A stretch of DNA of 64,000 bases from Bacillus thuringiensis (GTDB lineage Bacteria > Bacillota > Bacilli > Bacillales > Bacillaceae_G). Position 1 is the first letter of the stretch. Each line of letters opens with the position of its first letter. Made by a program: the position numbers and the translations under genes. Below are positions 9,044 to 18,225 of this stretch, in pieces. Location: NCBI RefSeq assembly GCF_022095615.2, contig NZ_CP155559.1:3035501-3099500 (forward strand). The letters run 5' to 3'. The notes under the pieces are model-generated. The model was given only the letters and a program-made list of their open reading frames with translations. It ran no database searches and was not told where the DNA came from.

Positions 9044-9469
9044 CTGGATAAAACAAAAGTTATGGCTTATTTTAGTGCAACGGGTGATATATTCCCTGTT
9101 GAAGCAATTACCGACGCCCTAAGTATCGATCCTACAAAAACTTATAAAAAAGGTGATGTTGTTGAAAGACATGATAATCCGAATCTTGTATCCACCAAGA
9201 CCCTATATAGAAAAGAGACGGATTGGACTATAAGCACTGGATACCAAGAATCATACGACATAAATAATCAGTTGAACGTTATTCTAAAATCTCTTGAAGG
9301 GAAAATAGAACAATTAAAACATCTCAAGAAGAAGTATAGTTTAGAGTTTCTTTTTATGGTAGTGATTCAAGTGGCGAATAACGAATCACCCGCAATGTAT
9401 TTACAAAAAAACATTATTGATTTTGCTAGTTCAATTCAAGCAGAAATTCATTTTGATCTATATATTTAA
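9044..9469 (+). CDS. DUF4279-like protein with probable CTG start
   Basis: 141 residues. The first ATG (9062) has no ribosome site at proper distance. A perfect GAGGAGG lies 7 bases before an in-frame CTG at 9044, giving (M)DKTKVMAYFSATGDIFPVE. The pattern Y-x-G-x-x-F-x-V-E-x-I-T...L-x-I-x-PT-x-x-Y-x-KGD is that of DUF4279 proteins, which normally begin a few residues before this block and so favour the upstream start. Function unknown; cytoplasmic, no membrane segment. Monocistronic with its own terminator. Confidence 0.75.
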   Translation: MDKTKVMAYFSATGDIFPVEAITDALSIDPTKTYKKGDVVERHDNPNLVSTKTLYRKETDWTISTGYQESYDINNQLNVILKSLEGKIEQLKHLKKKYSLEFLFMVVIQVANNESPAMYLQKNIIDFASSIQAEIHFDLYI

Positions 9470-9478
9470 TATAAATAA

Positions 9479-9516
9479 AAACGCTATTGATATTAGAATC
9501 AATAGCGTTTTTTTAT
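9479..9516 (+). terminator. Terminator after DUF4279 gene
   Basis: AACGCTATTGAT pairs with ATCAATAGCGTT, followed by a T-run. Confidence 0.85.
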
Positions 9517-9578
9517 TTGAGAACAAGATATGTTTTATCTTACTTACACCTCAAAGCAAATTTTGTTTATATAACTTA

Positions 9579-9779
9579 TTACTTCAATTTCCCCTCAAAA
9601 ACAATTTTTCTACCGCACGGTTCAACTTCTGTTTTGCCGTCTTTCTTCACTTCATGAAAGATTGGCTCTTCCATGCGACGAGACGGTGCGTATCCTTCTT
9701 GTTCCATGCGCGCTAAACAGTCTGTAATTGTTTCGTTTTCGAGTACTTCAAATTTTTTCTTATTAGGTTGTTTTGTCAT
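9579..9779 (-). CDS. NETI-motif small protein
   Basis: 66 residues, [22 protein letters not shown]. The NETI motif at residues 15-18 and the ending [13 protein letters not shown]...CGRKIVFEG define the NETI family (B. subtilis YebG type). Function unknown. It overlaps the 3' end of the MFS gene upstream by 17 bases on the same strand, so the two are probably co-transcribed and translationally coupled. Confidence 0.85.
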   Translation of the reverse strand: MTKQPNKKKFEVLENETITDCLARMEQEGYAPSRRMEEPIFHEVKKDGKTEVEPCGRKIVFEGKLK

Positions 9780-10959
9780 GCCCTAACCTACTTTCTATTT
9801 TTCTTGATGCGAATTGATTCTTCATGTAGATCATATATACCATTGCGAGAACTCCTATTATAATCATAACCGCAATGAAAAAGCTTGTATACTGTATTTT
9901 TTCTATAAATACGCCTCCTAATACAGGTCCTAGTATACTTCCTAAACTAAAGGCGATTCCAGATAATATATTTCCTGCTGGTAGTAAGTGTCTCGGTAAT
10001 AAATCTGTCATAAATCCAAGACCTAATGAGAAGCACGATCCAATGACCATACCCGCTAACAACATGCAAGCAAAGACGATCCAGTAATATTGATCAAATA
10101 CTGCTGCAAGTAGGAAAATACCCGTACTTACGCTAAACGTCCACGTTAATATACGGTCCCTTCCGTATTTGTCACTCAATATACCGAGTGGAATTTGTGT
10201 AATAATGCCCCCAACTGCAAATGCTGGTAATAAGAAGGATACTTCTGAAACAGACCATCCTTTGCGAAGCGCGTATACTGGTAAGTTACTATTTAACATT
10301 GCTTCGAGTACACCATATGCAAGTGGCCCAAGTAACGCAATCCATCCTAATCCAACAACTTGTTTATAACGAGAAAATGATGATTCACTCTTCTCTTCTC
10401 TTTCATCTTGTGCTGGGAATGCATTTTTCGTTGGAAGTAGTAAGAGCCAACCTATTAAACAAAGTATAGTAGATATAATAAATGGCGTTGCAAGACCGTA
10501 CTGAACAGTGCTTGCTAAATACGGACCGACGGCAAAACCAATTCCGAAGAATACACCGTATATCGATACTTGTCTCCCTATTTTACTCGGGTCTGATGTT
10601 GTCGTGATCCACGTTTGTGTTCCGACATGAAGCATATGATCTCCGACTCCAACTAGAAATCTAAGAATAAACCATACCCAAAATGAAAAGGTTTGTGTAA
10701 AAAAGAATAATGAAATAATAACGAGAAACCCACCAATAACGATAATTGGTTTCATTCCAAACTTTTGCATCGGTTTTTCAAGAAACGGTGAAATAACCAA
10801 TATCCCAATGTATAATGCCGTCGCATGAATACCGTTAATACTTGAACTAACCCCTTCTTGTTCAAAAATCATTGCAATGGCTGGTAAGAGCATACCTTGT
10901 GACAAACCCGAGATTGCTACAATCCCAACCATAATCCAAAAAGTAAAACGCATTGACAT
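9763..10959 (-). CDS. MFS transporter, drug-efflux type
   Basis: 398 residues with about 12 hydrophobic segments, starting [18 protein letters not shown] after a GGAGAGGG site; the frame extends to 10989 but without a site there. The loop 2-3 signature reads [17 protein letters not shown] and the repeat after TM8 reads [14 protein letters not shown]. The sequence [14 protein letters not shown] at TM1 is common in B. cereus efflux-type MFS proteins. The substrate is unknown. First gene of a two-gene operon with the NETI protein. Confidence 0.85.
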   Translation of the reverse strand: MSMRFTFWIMVGIVAISGLSQGMLLPAIAMIFEQEGVSSSINGIHATALYIGILVISPFLEKPMQKFGMKPIIVIGGFLVIISLFFFTQTFSFWVWFILRFLVGVGDHMLHVGTQTWITTTSDPSKIGRQVSIYGVFFGIGFAVGPYLASTVQYGLATPFIISTILCLIGWLLLLPTKNAFPAQDEREEKSESSFSRYKQVVGLGWIALLGPLAYGVLEAMLNSNLPVYALRKGWSVSEVSFLLPAFAVGGIITQIPLGILSDKYGRDRILTWTFSVSTGIFLLAAVFDQYYWIVFACMLLAGMVIGSCFSLGLGFMTDLLPRHLLPAGNILSGIAFSLGSILGPVLGGVFIEKIQYTSFFIAVMIIIGVLAMVYMIYMKNQFASRKIESRLGHDKTT

Positions 10960-11033
10960 CCCTTTCCCTCTCCTTCTCACGCTGTCCACTTTTCATTATA
11001 AACTGTTTCTTCAAATGCGTGTACGAATATTCG

Positions 11034-11076
11034 CAATAAAAAAGAAGCGAAAAGAATGAATCTTTTCGCTTCTTAT
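11034..11076 (-). terminator. Terminator of the 77-residue hypothetical gene
   Basis: AAGAAGCGAAAAGA pairs with TCTTTTCGCTTCTT and ends in TTTTTT on the minus strand; it overlaps the stop codon. Confidence 0.8.
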
Positions 11077-11306
11077 CCTTCCCAAACTTGCGCTTTCACA
11101 TTGTTATGAAATTGCTTAAAATACGGATTTTTATAAAATGCCGTTCCATATACATATTGCTGTGCGTCAGTAATTGGTGGCTGTGTATGTTGCATTTCTA
11201 AAGGAACTACAGCTGGTGAAACTTGCATATACAGCGGATTTATCACCATTTTTGTATATACATGATGATTATATGGCGAATACGCGACTAAAAATGGGTG
11301 ATGCAT
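11073..11306 (-). CDS. Small hypothetical protein
   Basis: 77 residues starting MHHPFLVAYSPYNHHVY; GGGGAG is 7 bases before this ATG, better than the ATG at 11312. Rich in Tyr, His, Pro and Gln with no hydrophobic segment. The ending YGTAFYKNPYFKQFHNNVK is compact and basic-aromatic. The composition suggests a spore-associated or surface protein, but this is only an impression. No family recognised. It has its own terminator. Confidence 0.6.
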   Translation of the reverse strand: MHHPFLVAYSPYNHHVYTKMVINPLYMQVSPAVVPLEMQHTQPPITDAQQYVYGTAFYKNPYFKQFHNNVKAQVWEG

Positions 11307-11368
11307 TGACATTCTCCCCTTTTACATACAAATTGTTATATTATATGCAATACCTTTCATTTCGGGGA

Positions 11369-12271
11369 TTATTTCTGTTCTAGCCATGCCTCTACATGTT
11401 GTATAAATACATCTAAACAATCAATAAACGGCGAATGGCCGCAATCCTCTAACACTTTTAACTCTGCATTTGGCAAATGTTTTGCTAATTCCTCACCGAC
11501 TACTTGCGGTACGACGTAATCTCTGTCACCTTGTATGACGAGTGTTGGAGCTTTAATATGATGAATTTGCTTATTTCCCTCTACAACCCCGTTATGTTCA
11601 TCCGAAATATTAAATGTAATGAGCGCATAATTCACATCTACGAAATTACGCTGCGTTAACATATCGTCTAAATACTTTTCATAACGATCCGGTTCAGGTT
11701 GATTATGTGTATATATTAATAGATTCCATACTGTACGGTAATATAATTTATTCATATTTTTTATCGCATCTAGCACTGGAGCAATTTGTACTGGATCTTG
11801 TGCGATTTCTTCTTTCGTTTTTAATAAACTCGTTACGATTGGTTGCCCATTAATATCTTTTTTGAAAATCGGATAACCTTTCATTCCTACTGATTCTACT
11901 AAAATTAACTTTTCAACAAACGTTGGATGATTCGCCGTAAATTGCATGGCAACACCACCGCCCATTGACCAGCCCATTAATGAAAATTTCTTTAGTTTTA
12001 ATTGATCGATAACTAGTTTTACATCTTCTGCAAAGTCTTGTATTGAATCTATCGATTTATTATATGTTGATTGTCCAAATCCTCTTAAATCAAGAGCGTA
12101 AATATGGTATTGATCTTGCAGTTTTTCAATTACTAAATCCCAGTGTTGTGACGATGTCATGTTCCCGTGAATGAGTACAAGAATTTCTGTATTTTGCCTT
12201 CCAACTTCCTGATACGCAATCGTTTCTCCGTTCGATAGTGAAACAAACTCCATTGTTGCAGGCTTAATCAT
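11369..12271 (-). CDS. Alpha/beta hydrolase
   Basis: 300 residues starting MIKPATMEFVSLSNGE. The oxyanion motif LIHGNM (34-39), the nucleophile elbow GWSMGG with Ser102, an Asp in GDRDYVVP and His in DCGHSPF form the full hydrolase triad in a standard core with a helical cap at about 130-220. It may be an esterase, lipase or C-C hydrolase. It is divergently placed from the MarR gene at 12461 with the MarR palindrome between them, so it may be co-regulated. Confidence 0.9.
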   Translation of the reverse strand: MIKPATMEFVSLSNGETIAYQEVGRQNTEILVLIHGNMTSSQHWDLVIEKLQDQYHIYALDLRGFGQSTYNKSIDSIQDFAEDVKLVIDQLKLKKFSLMGWSMGGGVAMQFTANHPTFVEKLILVESVGMKGYPIFKKDINGQPIVTSLLKTKEEIAQDPVQIAPVLDAIKNMNKLYYRTVWNLLIYTHNQPEPDRYEKYLDDMLTQRNFVDVNYALITFNISDEHNGVVEGNKQIHHIKAPTLVIQGDRDYVVPQVVGEELAKHLPNAELKVLEDCGHSPFIDCLDVFIQHVEAWLEQK

Positions 12272-12422
12272 CACAAGTTCCCCCATTCTTTTTCATAGAA
12301 AGAAAATTCTTTACTTGCTTAAAGAATAACATGCAGAATGTACGTTCTCAACATAAAACCTATACGAAATTTTTACATAAATCAACATGCCTATTACTAG
12401 ACAATTATTATAAAAAAGTATA

Positions 12423-12440
12423 TAGTTAGCTAGGTAACTA
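12423..12440. promoter_or_regulatory. Probable MarR operator palindrome
   Basis: TAGTTAGCTAGGTAACTA is an 18-base palindrome with only one mismatched pair of positions (TAGTTA...TAACTA). It lies 20 bases before the MarR start codon and between divergent genes. This is where a MarR-type autorepressor would bind. Confidence 0.6.
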
Positions 12441-12460
12441 ATTTGAAAGGATCTAACTAT

Positions 12461-12877
12461 ATGGACGAAAAACAACATTTTTTCCACATTGTCAGCCAGA
12501 CTTCTCGAAAATTCACAAAGAAATTTAATGAACGCGTATCTCCAACTGGGCTATTTAGTGCGCAATGGGCCGTTATTTTCCGCATTAACCAAACCGGTTC
12601 TTGTACGCAAACAGAATTGTGCCAATACTTAAATGTTGAATCACCAACAATGACTCGTACGTTAACACGTATGGAAACGATGGGTTGGATTATTCGTACT
12701 GAAGGAAAAGATCGCCGTGAAAAGCTCATTTCTTTATCAGAAACAGCGATAAAAATGATTCCGATATGGCAAGAAGAAGTTGATACTTTCGAAGAAAAAA
12801 CACTAGAAGATATTAACGAAGATGATTTACATCAAGCATTTCAAGTGTTACAAAAAATCATTAAAAATTTAGATTAA
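12461..12877 (+). CDS. MarR family transcriptional regulator
   Basis: 138 residues starting MDEKQHFFHIV (AAAGGAT upstream). The winged helix spans about 30-100: LFSAQWAVIFRINQTGSCTQTELCQYL, recognition helix ESPTMTRTLTRMETMGWI, and wing RTEGKDRREKLISLS, which carries the D-R-R of MarR wings. It probably represses its own operon with the MFS transporter that follows 15 bases later, releasing on ligand binding. Confidence 0.92.
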   Translation: MDEKQHFFHIVSQTSRKFTKKFNERVSPTGLFSAQWAVIFRINQTGSCTQTELCQYLNVESPTMTRTLTRMETMGWIIRTEGKDRREKLISLSETAIKMIPIWQEEVDTFEEKTLEDINEDDLHQAFQVLQKIIKNLD

Positions 12878-12892
12878 ATTGGAGGGATGACG

Positions 12893-14092
12893 ATGCAAAG
12901 TGAGAAGCTTTGGACGAAAGATTTCCTCGGAACTTGTTTTAGTAGTCTATTTCTTTTCTTAACATTCTATATGCTTATGACTACTTTACCTATCTATGTA
13001 ATAGACGGCCTAAAAGGAAAACCTGAGGAAATTGGTTTAGTTGCAACTGTTTTTCTTATTTCATCTGTTTTATGTAGACCATTTACAGGAAAATGGCTCG
13101 ATGAATTAGGAAGAAAGAAAATATTATTTATTTCACTTTCATTATTTTTAGCTGCTACCGTTATGTACTTCGGTGCGCAAAGTTTATTTTTATTACTTGC
13201 CCTTCGCTTCTTACATGGTATTGGGTTCGGTATGGCAACAACAGCCACAGGAACAATTGTAACTGATGTTGCACCAGCTCATAGACGAGGCGAGGCACTT
13301 GCATATTTCGGCGTATTTATGAGTTTGCCGATGGTAATCGGTCCTTTTTTAGGTTTAACAATTATTTCTCATTTTTCATTTACTGTACTATTTATCGTTT
13401 GTTCCATATTTTCATTGCTTGCATTTTTATTAGGACTACTTGTAAATATTCCGCATGAAGTACCAATGAGCAAACAAAAACGAGAAAAAATGAAATGGAA
13501 GGACTTAATTGAACCAGCCTCTATTCCGATCGCTCTGACAGGATTTGTTTTAGCCTTTTCTTATAGTGGTATTTTATCCTTTATTCCTATTTATGCGAAA
13601 GAGCTCGGTTTAGGCGAAGTTGCTAGTTACTTCTTTATTTTATACGCACTCGTTGTTGTAATTTCTCGTCCATTTACAGGAAAGATTTTTGATCGCTTCG
13701 GTGAAAATGTACTTGTTTACCCAGCTATCATTATTTTCACAATTGGTATGTTCATTTTAAGCCAAGCGCAAACTCCGTTTTGGTTCCTTGGTGCAGGTAT
13801 GTTAATTGGTTTAGGTTACGGAACATTAATTCCAAGTTTCCAAACGATTGCAATCTCTGCCGCTGCAAACCATCGACGTGGTTCTGCGACAGCTACGTAC
13901 TTCTCATTCTTTGATAGCGGGCTCGGTTTGGGTTCTTTCATTTTAGGTATTGTCGCAGCGAAATCAAGTTACCATAATATGTATTTCATAGCAGCTATTA
14001 TCGTTGCCTTCACTTTACTTCTCTATTATGGATTGCACGGACGAAAACAAAAATTCAAGAAACAACATACAGACGGAAAAGTTTCCGCTTAA
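12893..14092 (+). CDS. MFS transporter under MarR control
   Basis: 399 residues, about 12 membrane segments. GGAGGG is 6 bases before ATG 12893, so the ATG at 12887 is rejected. Loop 2-3 reads GKWLDELGRKKIL and the second-half copy reads FTGKIFDRFGEN, both MFS signatures. The gene follows marR by 15 bases and ends in a strong terminator. A drug or toxic-compound exporter is the usual partner of MarR in this arrangement; the actual substrate is unknown. Confidence 0.9.
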   Translation: MQSEKLWTKDFLGTCFSSLFLFLTFYMLMTTLPIYVIDGLKGKPEEIGLVATVFLISSVLCRPFTGKWLDELGRKKILFISLSLFLAATVMYFGAQSLFLLLALRFLHGIGFGMATTATGTIVTDVAPAHRRGEALAYFGVFMSLPMVIGPFLGLTIISHFSFTVLFIVCSIFSLLAFLLGLLVNIPHEVPMSKQKREKMKWKDLIEPASIPIALTGFVLAFSYSGILSFIPIYAKELGLGEVASYFFILYALVVVISRPFTGKIFDRFGENVLVYPAIIIFTIGMFILSQAQTPFWFLGAGMLIGLGYGTLIPSFQTIAISAAANHRRGSATATYFSFFDSGLGLGSFILGIVAAKSSYHNMYFIAAIIVAFTLLLYYGLHGRKQKFKKQHTDGKVSA

Positions 14093-14096
14093 CATG

Positions 14097-14137
14097 AATA
14101 AGGAAAGTAAACTTCCCCGTTTACTTTCCTTATTTTG
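14097..14137 (+). terminator. Terminator of marR-MFS operon
   Basis: AATAAGGAAAGTAAAC pairs perfectly with GTTTACTTTCCTTATT around TTCCCC. Confidence 0.9.
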
Positions 14138-14192
14138 TATTTCTTTCAATAGAAGCGTATACTTATAATAGAAATAAAAAGGAGGGACCGAT

Positions 14193-15452
14193 ATGAAACT
14201 TAAAAAATCTCCCCTACTCTTACTCATAATCACATTTATATTTGTAATCACAGGGCTCGGTTTTACATACTTCAAACATAATAAAACAATCCCATCGAAA
14301 AATAACGTGACGAAGAAAAATTGGTTAGATGACCCTTACTTACGTTGGTCGTATACTCATATGAAAGAATTCACTTTAATTAACGAGGTAAATAATAACC
14401 CGGATCAAGTTTTCCACTTCTCTACCGCATTACAAAACTTAGACGATTTTGCTGTAGAGCGTAGATTTGGAGATACAACTCCTCTAAAAAAACTTTTAGA
14501 CGATAACAAAACAGATGCTTTTGTCGTTGTACATAATGGACAACTTGTTTATGAACGATATTTCAATGGATATAACGAGAATGAACCTCATGGCATGGCG
14601 TCATTAGCAAAGGTCTTTACTGGGGCAGTGATACAATCGCTCGCTGAAGAAAACCGTATTGACTTAGAAAAAACAGCTGACACATATATAAAAGAATTAA
14701 AAAACACACCGTTCGGTAATGCCACACTTCAGCAATTAATGGACATGCAAGTTTCTGTTGAATACCCTACTCACGGATATGAACATCCAGCGTTAGAAAA
14801 TCAAGATGCACAACTATATTTAGCTAGTAATATTTTACCTCGAGGTAAAAACTACGACGGTCCGATGAACATTTATGATATGTTACGAGAAGTAGAAGAA
14901 ACTGAACCGCCTGGTTCCGATTTTTCTTACGATAACGGATCAGCTGAAACACTCGCTTGGGTTATTCGAACGATCACGGATAAATCATTAGCAGAAAATG
15001 TTAGCGAACGCATATGGTCTCAAATTGGTATGGAAGAAAACGCGTATTACGTTACAGATGAAACAAAAGTAGAACAAGCAAGCGCGGGCTTAAATGCAAC
15101 TGCTAGAGATATGGCGAGATTCGGGCAATTACTATTAAACAACGGGGAATATAACGGAAAACAAATCCTCCCTTCTTCTATTACTGAAGATATAATAAAT
15201 GTCCAAGAAGGTGAACTTGCAGTTGGCCCTGGAGCTTCCATTTCTTATCATAATCAATGGTGGATTCCGCACAATGAACAGGATGCTTTTGAAGTGTTAG
15301 GTAGTTATGGACAATCGCTCTACATCGATCCGAAAGCAAATATGGTCATTGTCCACTTCTCTTCTAACGCTACGCCAAGTAATGAAATCCATTCCGTTTA
15401 CTCCAATATGTATATTGATATTGCACATCATTTAGAGAAGCTTCCACGGTAG
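14193..15452 (+). CDS. Serine hydrolase, class C beta-lactamase/PBP4* fold
   Basis: 419 residues with an uncleaved-type N-terminal membrane segment (about 8-25), so likely anchored outside the cell. The catalytic S-x-x-K is SLAK (Ser137, Lys140) and Y-x-N is YDN (Tyr246, Asn248). The third motif region is GSYGQSLYIDP, with no canonical K-T-G. Similar proteins in Bacillus are esterases or D-amino-acid peptidases rather than resistance enzymes. GGAGGG precedes the ATG. The 3' end overlaps its terminator. Confidence 0.9.
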   Translation: MKLKKSPLLLLIITFIFVITGLGFTYFKHNKTIPSKNNVTKKNWLDDPYLRWSYTHMKEFTLINEVNNNPDQVFHFSTALQNLDDFAVERRFGDTTPLKKLLDDNKTDAFVVVHNGQLVYERYFNGYNENEPHGMASLAKVFTGAVIQSLAEENRIDLEKTADTYIKELKNTPFGNATLQQLMDMQVSVEYPTHGYEHPALENQDAQLYLASNILPRGKNYDGPMNIYDMLREVEETEPPGSDFSYDNGSAETLAWVIRTITDKSLAENVSERIWSQIGMEENAYYVTDETKVEQASAGLNATARDMARFGQLLLNNGEYNGKQILPSSITEDIINVQEGELAVGPGASISYHNQWWIPHNEQDAFEVLGSYGQSLYIDPKANMVIVHFSSNATPSNEIHSVYSNMYIDIAHHLEKLPR

Positions 15453-15468
15453 TGGAGGCTTTTTCTTG
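15437..15468 (+). terminator. Terminator overlapping the serine hydrolase stop
   Basis: GAAGCTTCCAC pairs with GTGGAGGCTTT, then TTC. Confidence 0.7.
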
Positions 15469-15538
15469 TTGGGGATAGAAATACTACCGCTACTTCAAAA
15501 GTTTGAGTATCCAAAATTGTAATTAAGCCTGAATTGAC

Positions 15539-15592
15539 TAAAGCCGACAGCAATTAGAGAATGCTTATCCCCTGACTTGCTGCCGGCTTTCA
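15539..15592 (-). terminator. Terminator-like hairpin of the HTH gene
   Basis: AAAGCCGaCAGCAA pairs with TTGCTGcCGGCTTT over a 22-base loop, just beyond the stop of the XRE regulator. Confidence 0.6.
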
Positions 15593-15601
15593 TTTTAAAA
15601 T

Positions 15602-16030
15602 TTAATTAAAAAATTTTTTCTTATTATTTTTGATGTAGTGTATGACTATTACAAAGTAAATAATAGCTATGAGATTAATTATGCTTAATGTTAGACCTGA
15701 TAAATTGGACCAAGGCAGTACAAAAAGCCAAAATACTACTAAAATTGAACTCACTACATATAACCATTTGAATTGATCTGTCATTTTTAATTCCCCCATT
15801 TTTCCTTCTTTAATGATTTTGTCTTTCAAGAAAGCATCTCCTTTAATTAATTCGTCAATGCTAATATTGAATAAATCACTTAATGCAATAAGTGTTTCAA
15901 TATTTGGATAACCTTTTTCAAGCTCCCATTTAGAAATTGATTGTCTACTAATGTTTAATTTAAGAGCTAGTTCTTCTTGTGATAAGTTATGCTTTAAACG
16001 TTCTTCTTTTAGCTTTTTATAGAACTCCAT
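15602..16030 (-). CDS. XRE-family regulator with two membrane segments
   Basis: 142 residues starting MEFYKKLKEERLKHN with AGGAG 8 bases upstream; the frame open to 16141 is ignored. An HTH_3 domain at 4-60 (LSQEELALKLNISRQSISKWELEKGYPNIETL) is followed by a linker and two hydrophobic helices (about 88-107 and 111-132) with a lysine-rich tail. Such membrane-tethered XRE proteins often sense envelope state, but no partner gene is adjacent. Confidence 0.85.
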   Translation of the reverse strand: MEFYKKLKEERLKHNLSQEELALKLNISRQSISKWELEKGYPNIETLIALSDLFNISIDELIKGDAFLKDKIIKEGKMGELKMTDQFKWLYVVSSILVVFWLFVLPWSNLSGLTLSIINLIAIIYFVIVIHYIKNNKKKFFN

Positions 16031-16282
16031 AATTTCAACTCCTATAACTTTATTTTTACTATAGATTATAAAAATCCGTAAGAATCGAGAAGTAGCATGA
16101 TGTAACCTAAGAGTAGCAATGTTTGAAACAGATGGTTGCACTATACTTCAACACACAATGAAATAACGGTTTAATAAATAAAAACAACCGGTATAAATAT
16201 CTGAATTTTCTATATATTAAAGGATATTATTCAAACAACCTCGAATAATTGTAATAAATATACATAAGGAGGTTGATCTATT

Positions 16283-17629
16283 TTGTTTCGTTCTTTTACA
16301 AATGGTTGCGTCGCCTTAGTGCAACGTTTCTTGCCAGAGCCGTTTATTTTATCATGTTTATTAACTGTTTTTGTTATTTTCTTCGGCATGTTTGCAACGC
16401 ACCAAACACCTGTGGAAATGATTAATCACTGGGGTAATGGCATTTGGGGGCTTCTCGCCTTTTCTATGCAAATGGCACTTGTACTCGTGACAGGATCTGC
16501 TTTAGCAAATGCTCCCCTCATAAAAAAAGGATTAACGAAAGCGGCAAAACTACCGAAAACGAATGGACAAGGTATTATTGCCATTTCAATCGTAAGTTTA
16601 CTAGGGGCATACATAAACTGGGGATTTGGTATTGTTGTATCTGTTTTATATGCAAAAGAAGTGGCAAGGCAGCTTGAAGGATTAGATTATAGACTAGCCA
16701 TTGCCTCTTCTTACTCTGGATTTCTCATTTGGCATGCGGGACTTTCTGCTTCTATTCCTCTTACGTTAGCAACTGGCGGTGAAACGTTAATTAAAACGAC
16801 AGCAGGAAGTATTAAAGAAGCGATTCCAATAACAGAAACGCTATTCTCACCATACGCACTTGTACCCGTTATTATTTTTCTCGTTACGATGCCTCTCATT
16901 AACCGGGCCATGCATCCAGATGAAAAACATACGATAACGGTAGATCCTAGCGTGTTCCATGAAGAAGCCGCCGCTCAGGAAGTAGGAAACAATACATTCG
17001 CTGAAAAAATGGAAAATAGCATCATTATTACACTTTGTGTTGGATTGTTGGGTCTCATTTATATTTTCAATTACTTTTATACGAAAGGCTTTAACCTCAC
17101 GCTAGACATCGTTATTTTTATGTTATTAATTGCTGGACTTATTTTTCACCGCACTCCGATTCAATACATTCGTGCCTTTTCAGACTCTACGAAAAGTGCT
17201 TCTGGCATTTTACTTCAATTTCCGTTTTATGCTGGAATTATGGGAATGATGATTGGAGCAAATAGTGAAGGACTTTCACTTGGAGGAGCTATTTCGAATT
17301 TCTTTATTAGCATTTCAAACGAAACAACTTTCCCACTCTTTACTTTTTTAAGCGCTGGCATCGTTAATATTTTCGTTCCATCCGGTGGCGGTCAATGGGC
17401 TGTGCAAGCACCAATTATGATTCCAGCTGGCGCTGAACTTGGCGTACCTGCTGCAAAAACAGCAATGGCAATTGCGTGGGGTGATGCTTGGACAAATTTG
17501 ATTCAACCTTTTTGGGCATTACCGGCATTAGCGATAGCTGGTTTAGGTGCCCGTGATATTATGGGATTTTGCGTTGTTAACTTACTATATGCAGGATTTA
17601 TCATAAGTCTATGTTTCCTATTTATTTAA
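16283..17629 (+). CDS. Short-chain fatty acid transporter (AtoE family)
   Basis: 448 residues, TTG start 9 bases after AAGGAGG. About 11-12 membrane spans. The N-terminus LVQRFLPEPFILSCLLTVFVIFFG, the GAYINWGFGIVVS and the NIFVPSGGGQWAVQAPIM block are typical of the AtoE/TIGR00366 group, which imports short-chain fatty acids such as butyrate. No acyl-CoA genes are next to it. It ends in a hairpin terminator. Confidence 0.85.
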   Translation: MFRSFTNGCVALVQRFLPEPFILSCLLTVFVIFFGMFATHQTPVEMINHWGNGIWGLLAFSMQMALVLVTGSALANAPLIKKGLTKAAKLPKTNGQGIIAISIVSLLGAYINWGFGIVVSVLYAKEVARQLEGLDYRLAIASSYSGFLIWHAGLSASIPLTLATGGETLIKTTAGSIKEAIPITETLFSPYALVPVIIFLVTMPLINRAMHPDEKHTITVDPSVFHEEAAAQEVGNNTFAEKMENSIIITLCVGLLGLIYIFNYFYTKGFNLTLDIVIFMLLIAGLIFHRTPIQYIRAFSDSTKSASGILLQFPFYAGIMGMMIGANSEGLSLGGAISNFFISISNETTFPLFTFLSAGIVNIFVPSGGGQWAVQAPIMIPAGAELGVPAAKTAMAIAWGDAWTNLIQPFWALPALAIAGLGARDIMGFCVVNLLYAGFIISLCFLFI

Positions 17630-17632
17630 ACG

Positions 17633-17662
17633 AAAAGCTAGTTTTATACTAGCTTTTTTACA
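17633..17662 (+). terminator. Terminator of AtoE-type gene
   Basis: AAAAGCTAGT pairs with ACTAGCTTTTTT. Confidence 0.85.
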
Positions 17663-17673
17663 TAATGAATCAC

Positions 17674-18024
17674 TTATTTCCCACGCAATTTATAATCCCT
17701 CTTCCACTCTATCTCCGTAAGATGTAATGCCTCAAATGCAAAAAAATCTTCACATACTTTTTCAATTAGATGTGGATTTTCTCTCAAGAAATTCCACTGT
17801 AACGCTTTAGGAAGAAAATACATTTCATATTCTTTACTTCCCCGTACAACCTCATCAACTTCTCTTTCACAAATCCCTCTTATTAAATAATTATTTCTTA
17901 ATTGCATTTGAATTTGTTCAAACGTTTCGCTACATTTTTTCAATTGAAGTAAACATGTAATATACGTTCGCAAAAGTTCATTATCATACCCACAACAGTT
18001 TATACTACGTTCCATTTCATTCAT
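17674..18024 (-). CDS. Hypothetical protein overlapping a flavodoxin-fold fragment
   Basis: 116 residues starting MNEMERSINCCGYDNE; only a weak AAGG precedes it. The sequence is mixed helical with two adjacent Cys at the start and FAFEALHLTEIEWKRDY near the end. No family is recognised. Its start overlaps the end of the 61-codon flavodoxin-like fragment by 8 bases in another frame. That could mean coupling or simply juxtaposition at a deletion joint. An ORF extending to 18138 in this frame is antisense-free but lacks a site. Confidence 0.5.
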   Translation of the reverse strand: MNEMERSINCCGYDNELLRTYITCLLQLKKCSETFEQIQMQLRNNYLIRGICEREVDEVVRGSKEYEMYFLPKALQWNFLRENPHLIEKVCEDFFAFEALHLTEIEWKRDYKLRGK

Positions 18025-18202
18025 AATGTACGAGCCTTTTCTTCTCTTCATTAAAAACAAGGACTGGATCAAATTGTTCTTTATATAAATCAAGTACCGT
18101 AACCGAATGATTTGTTTCTGGTAATCCTTTTTGCACATGCTTTAAAATCGCTGCGTTATAACTTGAAGGACTAGAATGAGCGTATACAATTCGTATATTC
18201 AC
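18017..18202 (-). pseudogene. N-terminal fragment of NAD(P)H oxidoreductase (flavodoxin fold)
   Basis: 61 codons: MNIRIVYAHSSPSSYNAAIL, then HVTVLDLY-type strand and KEQFDPVLVFNEEKKR. This is the first beta-alpha-beta unit of MdaB/YwrO-type quinone reductases, which are normally near 180-200 residues. After EEKKR the expected continuation is replaced by LVHYE and a stop, so roughly two thirds of the gene is gone, apparently by deletion. Confidence 0.65.
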
Positions 18203-18225
18203 TACACAACAACTCCCTCTATAAG

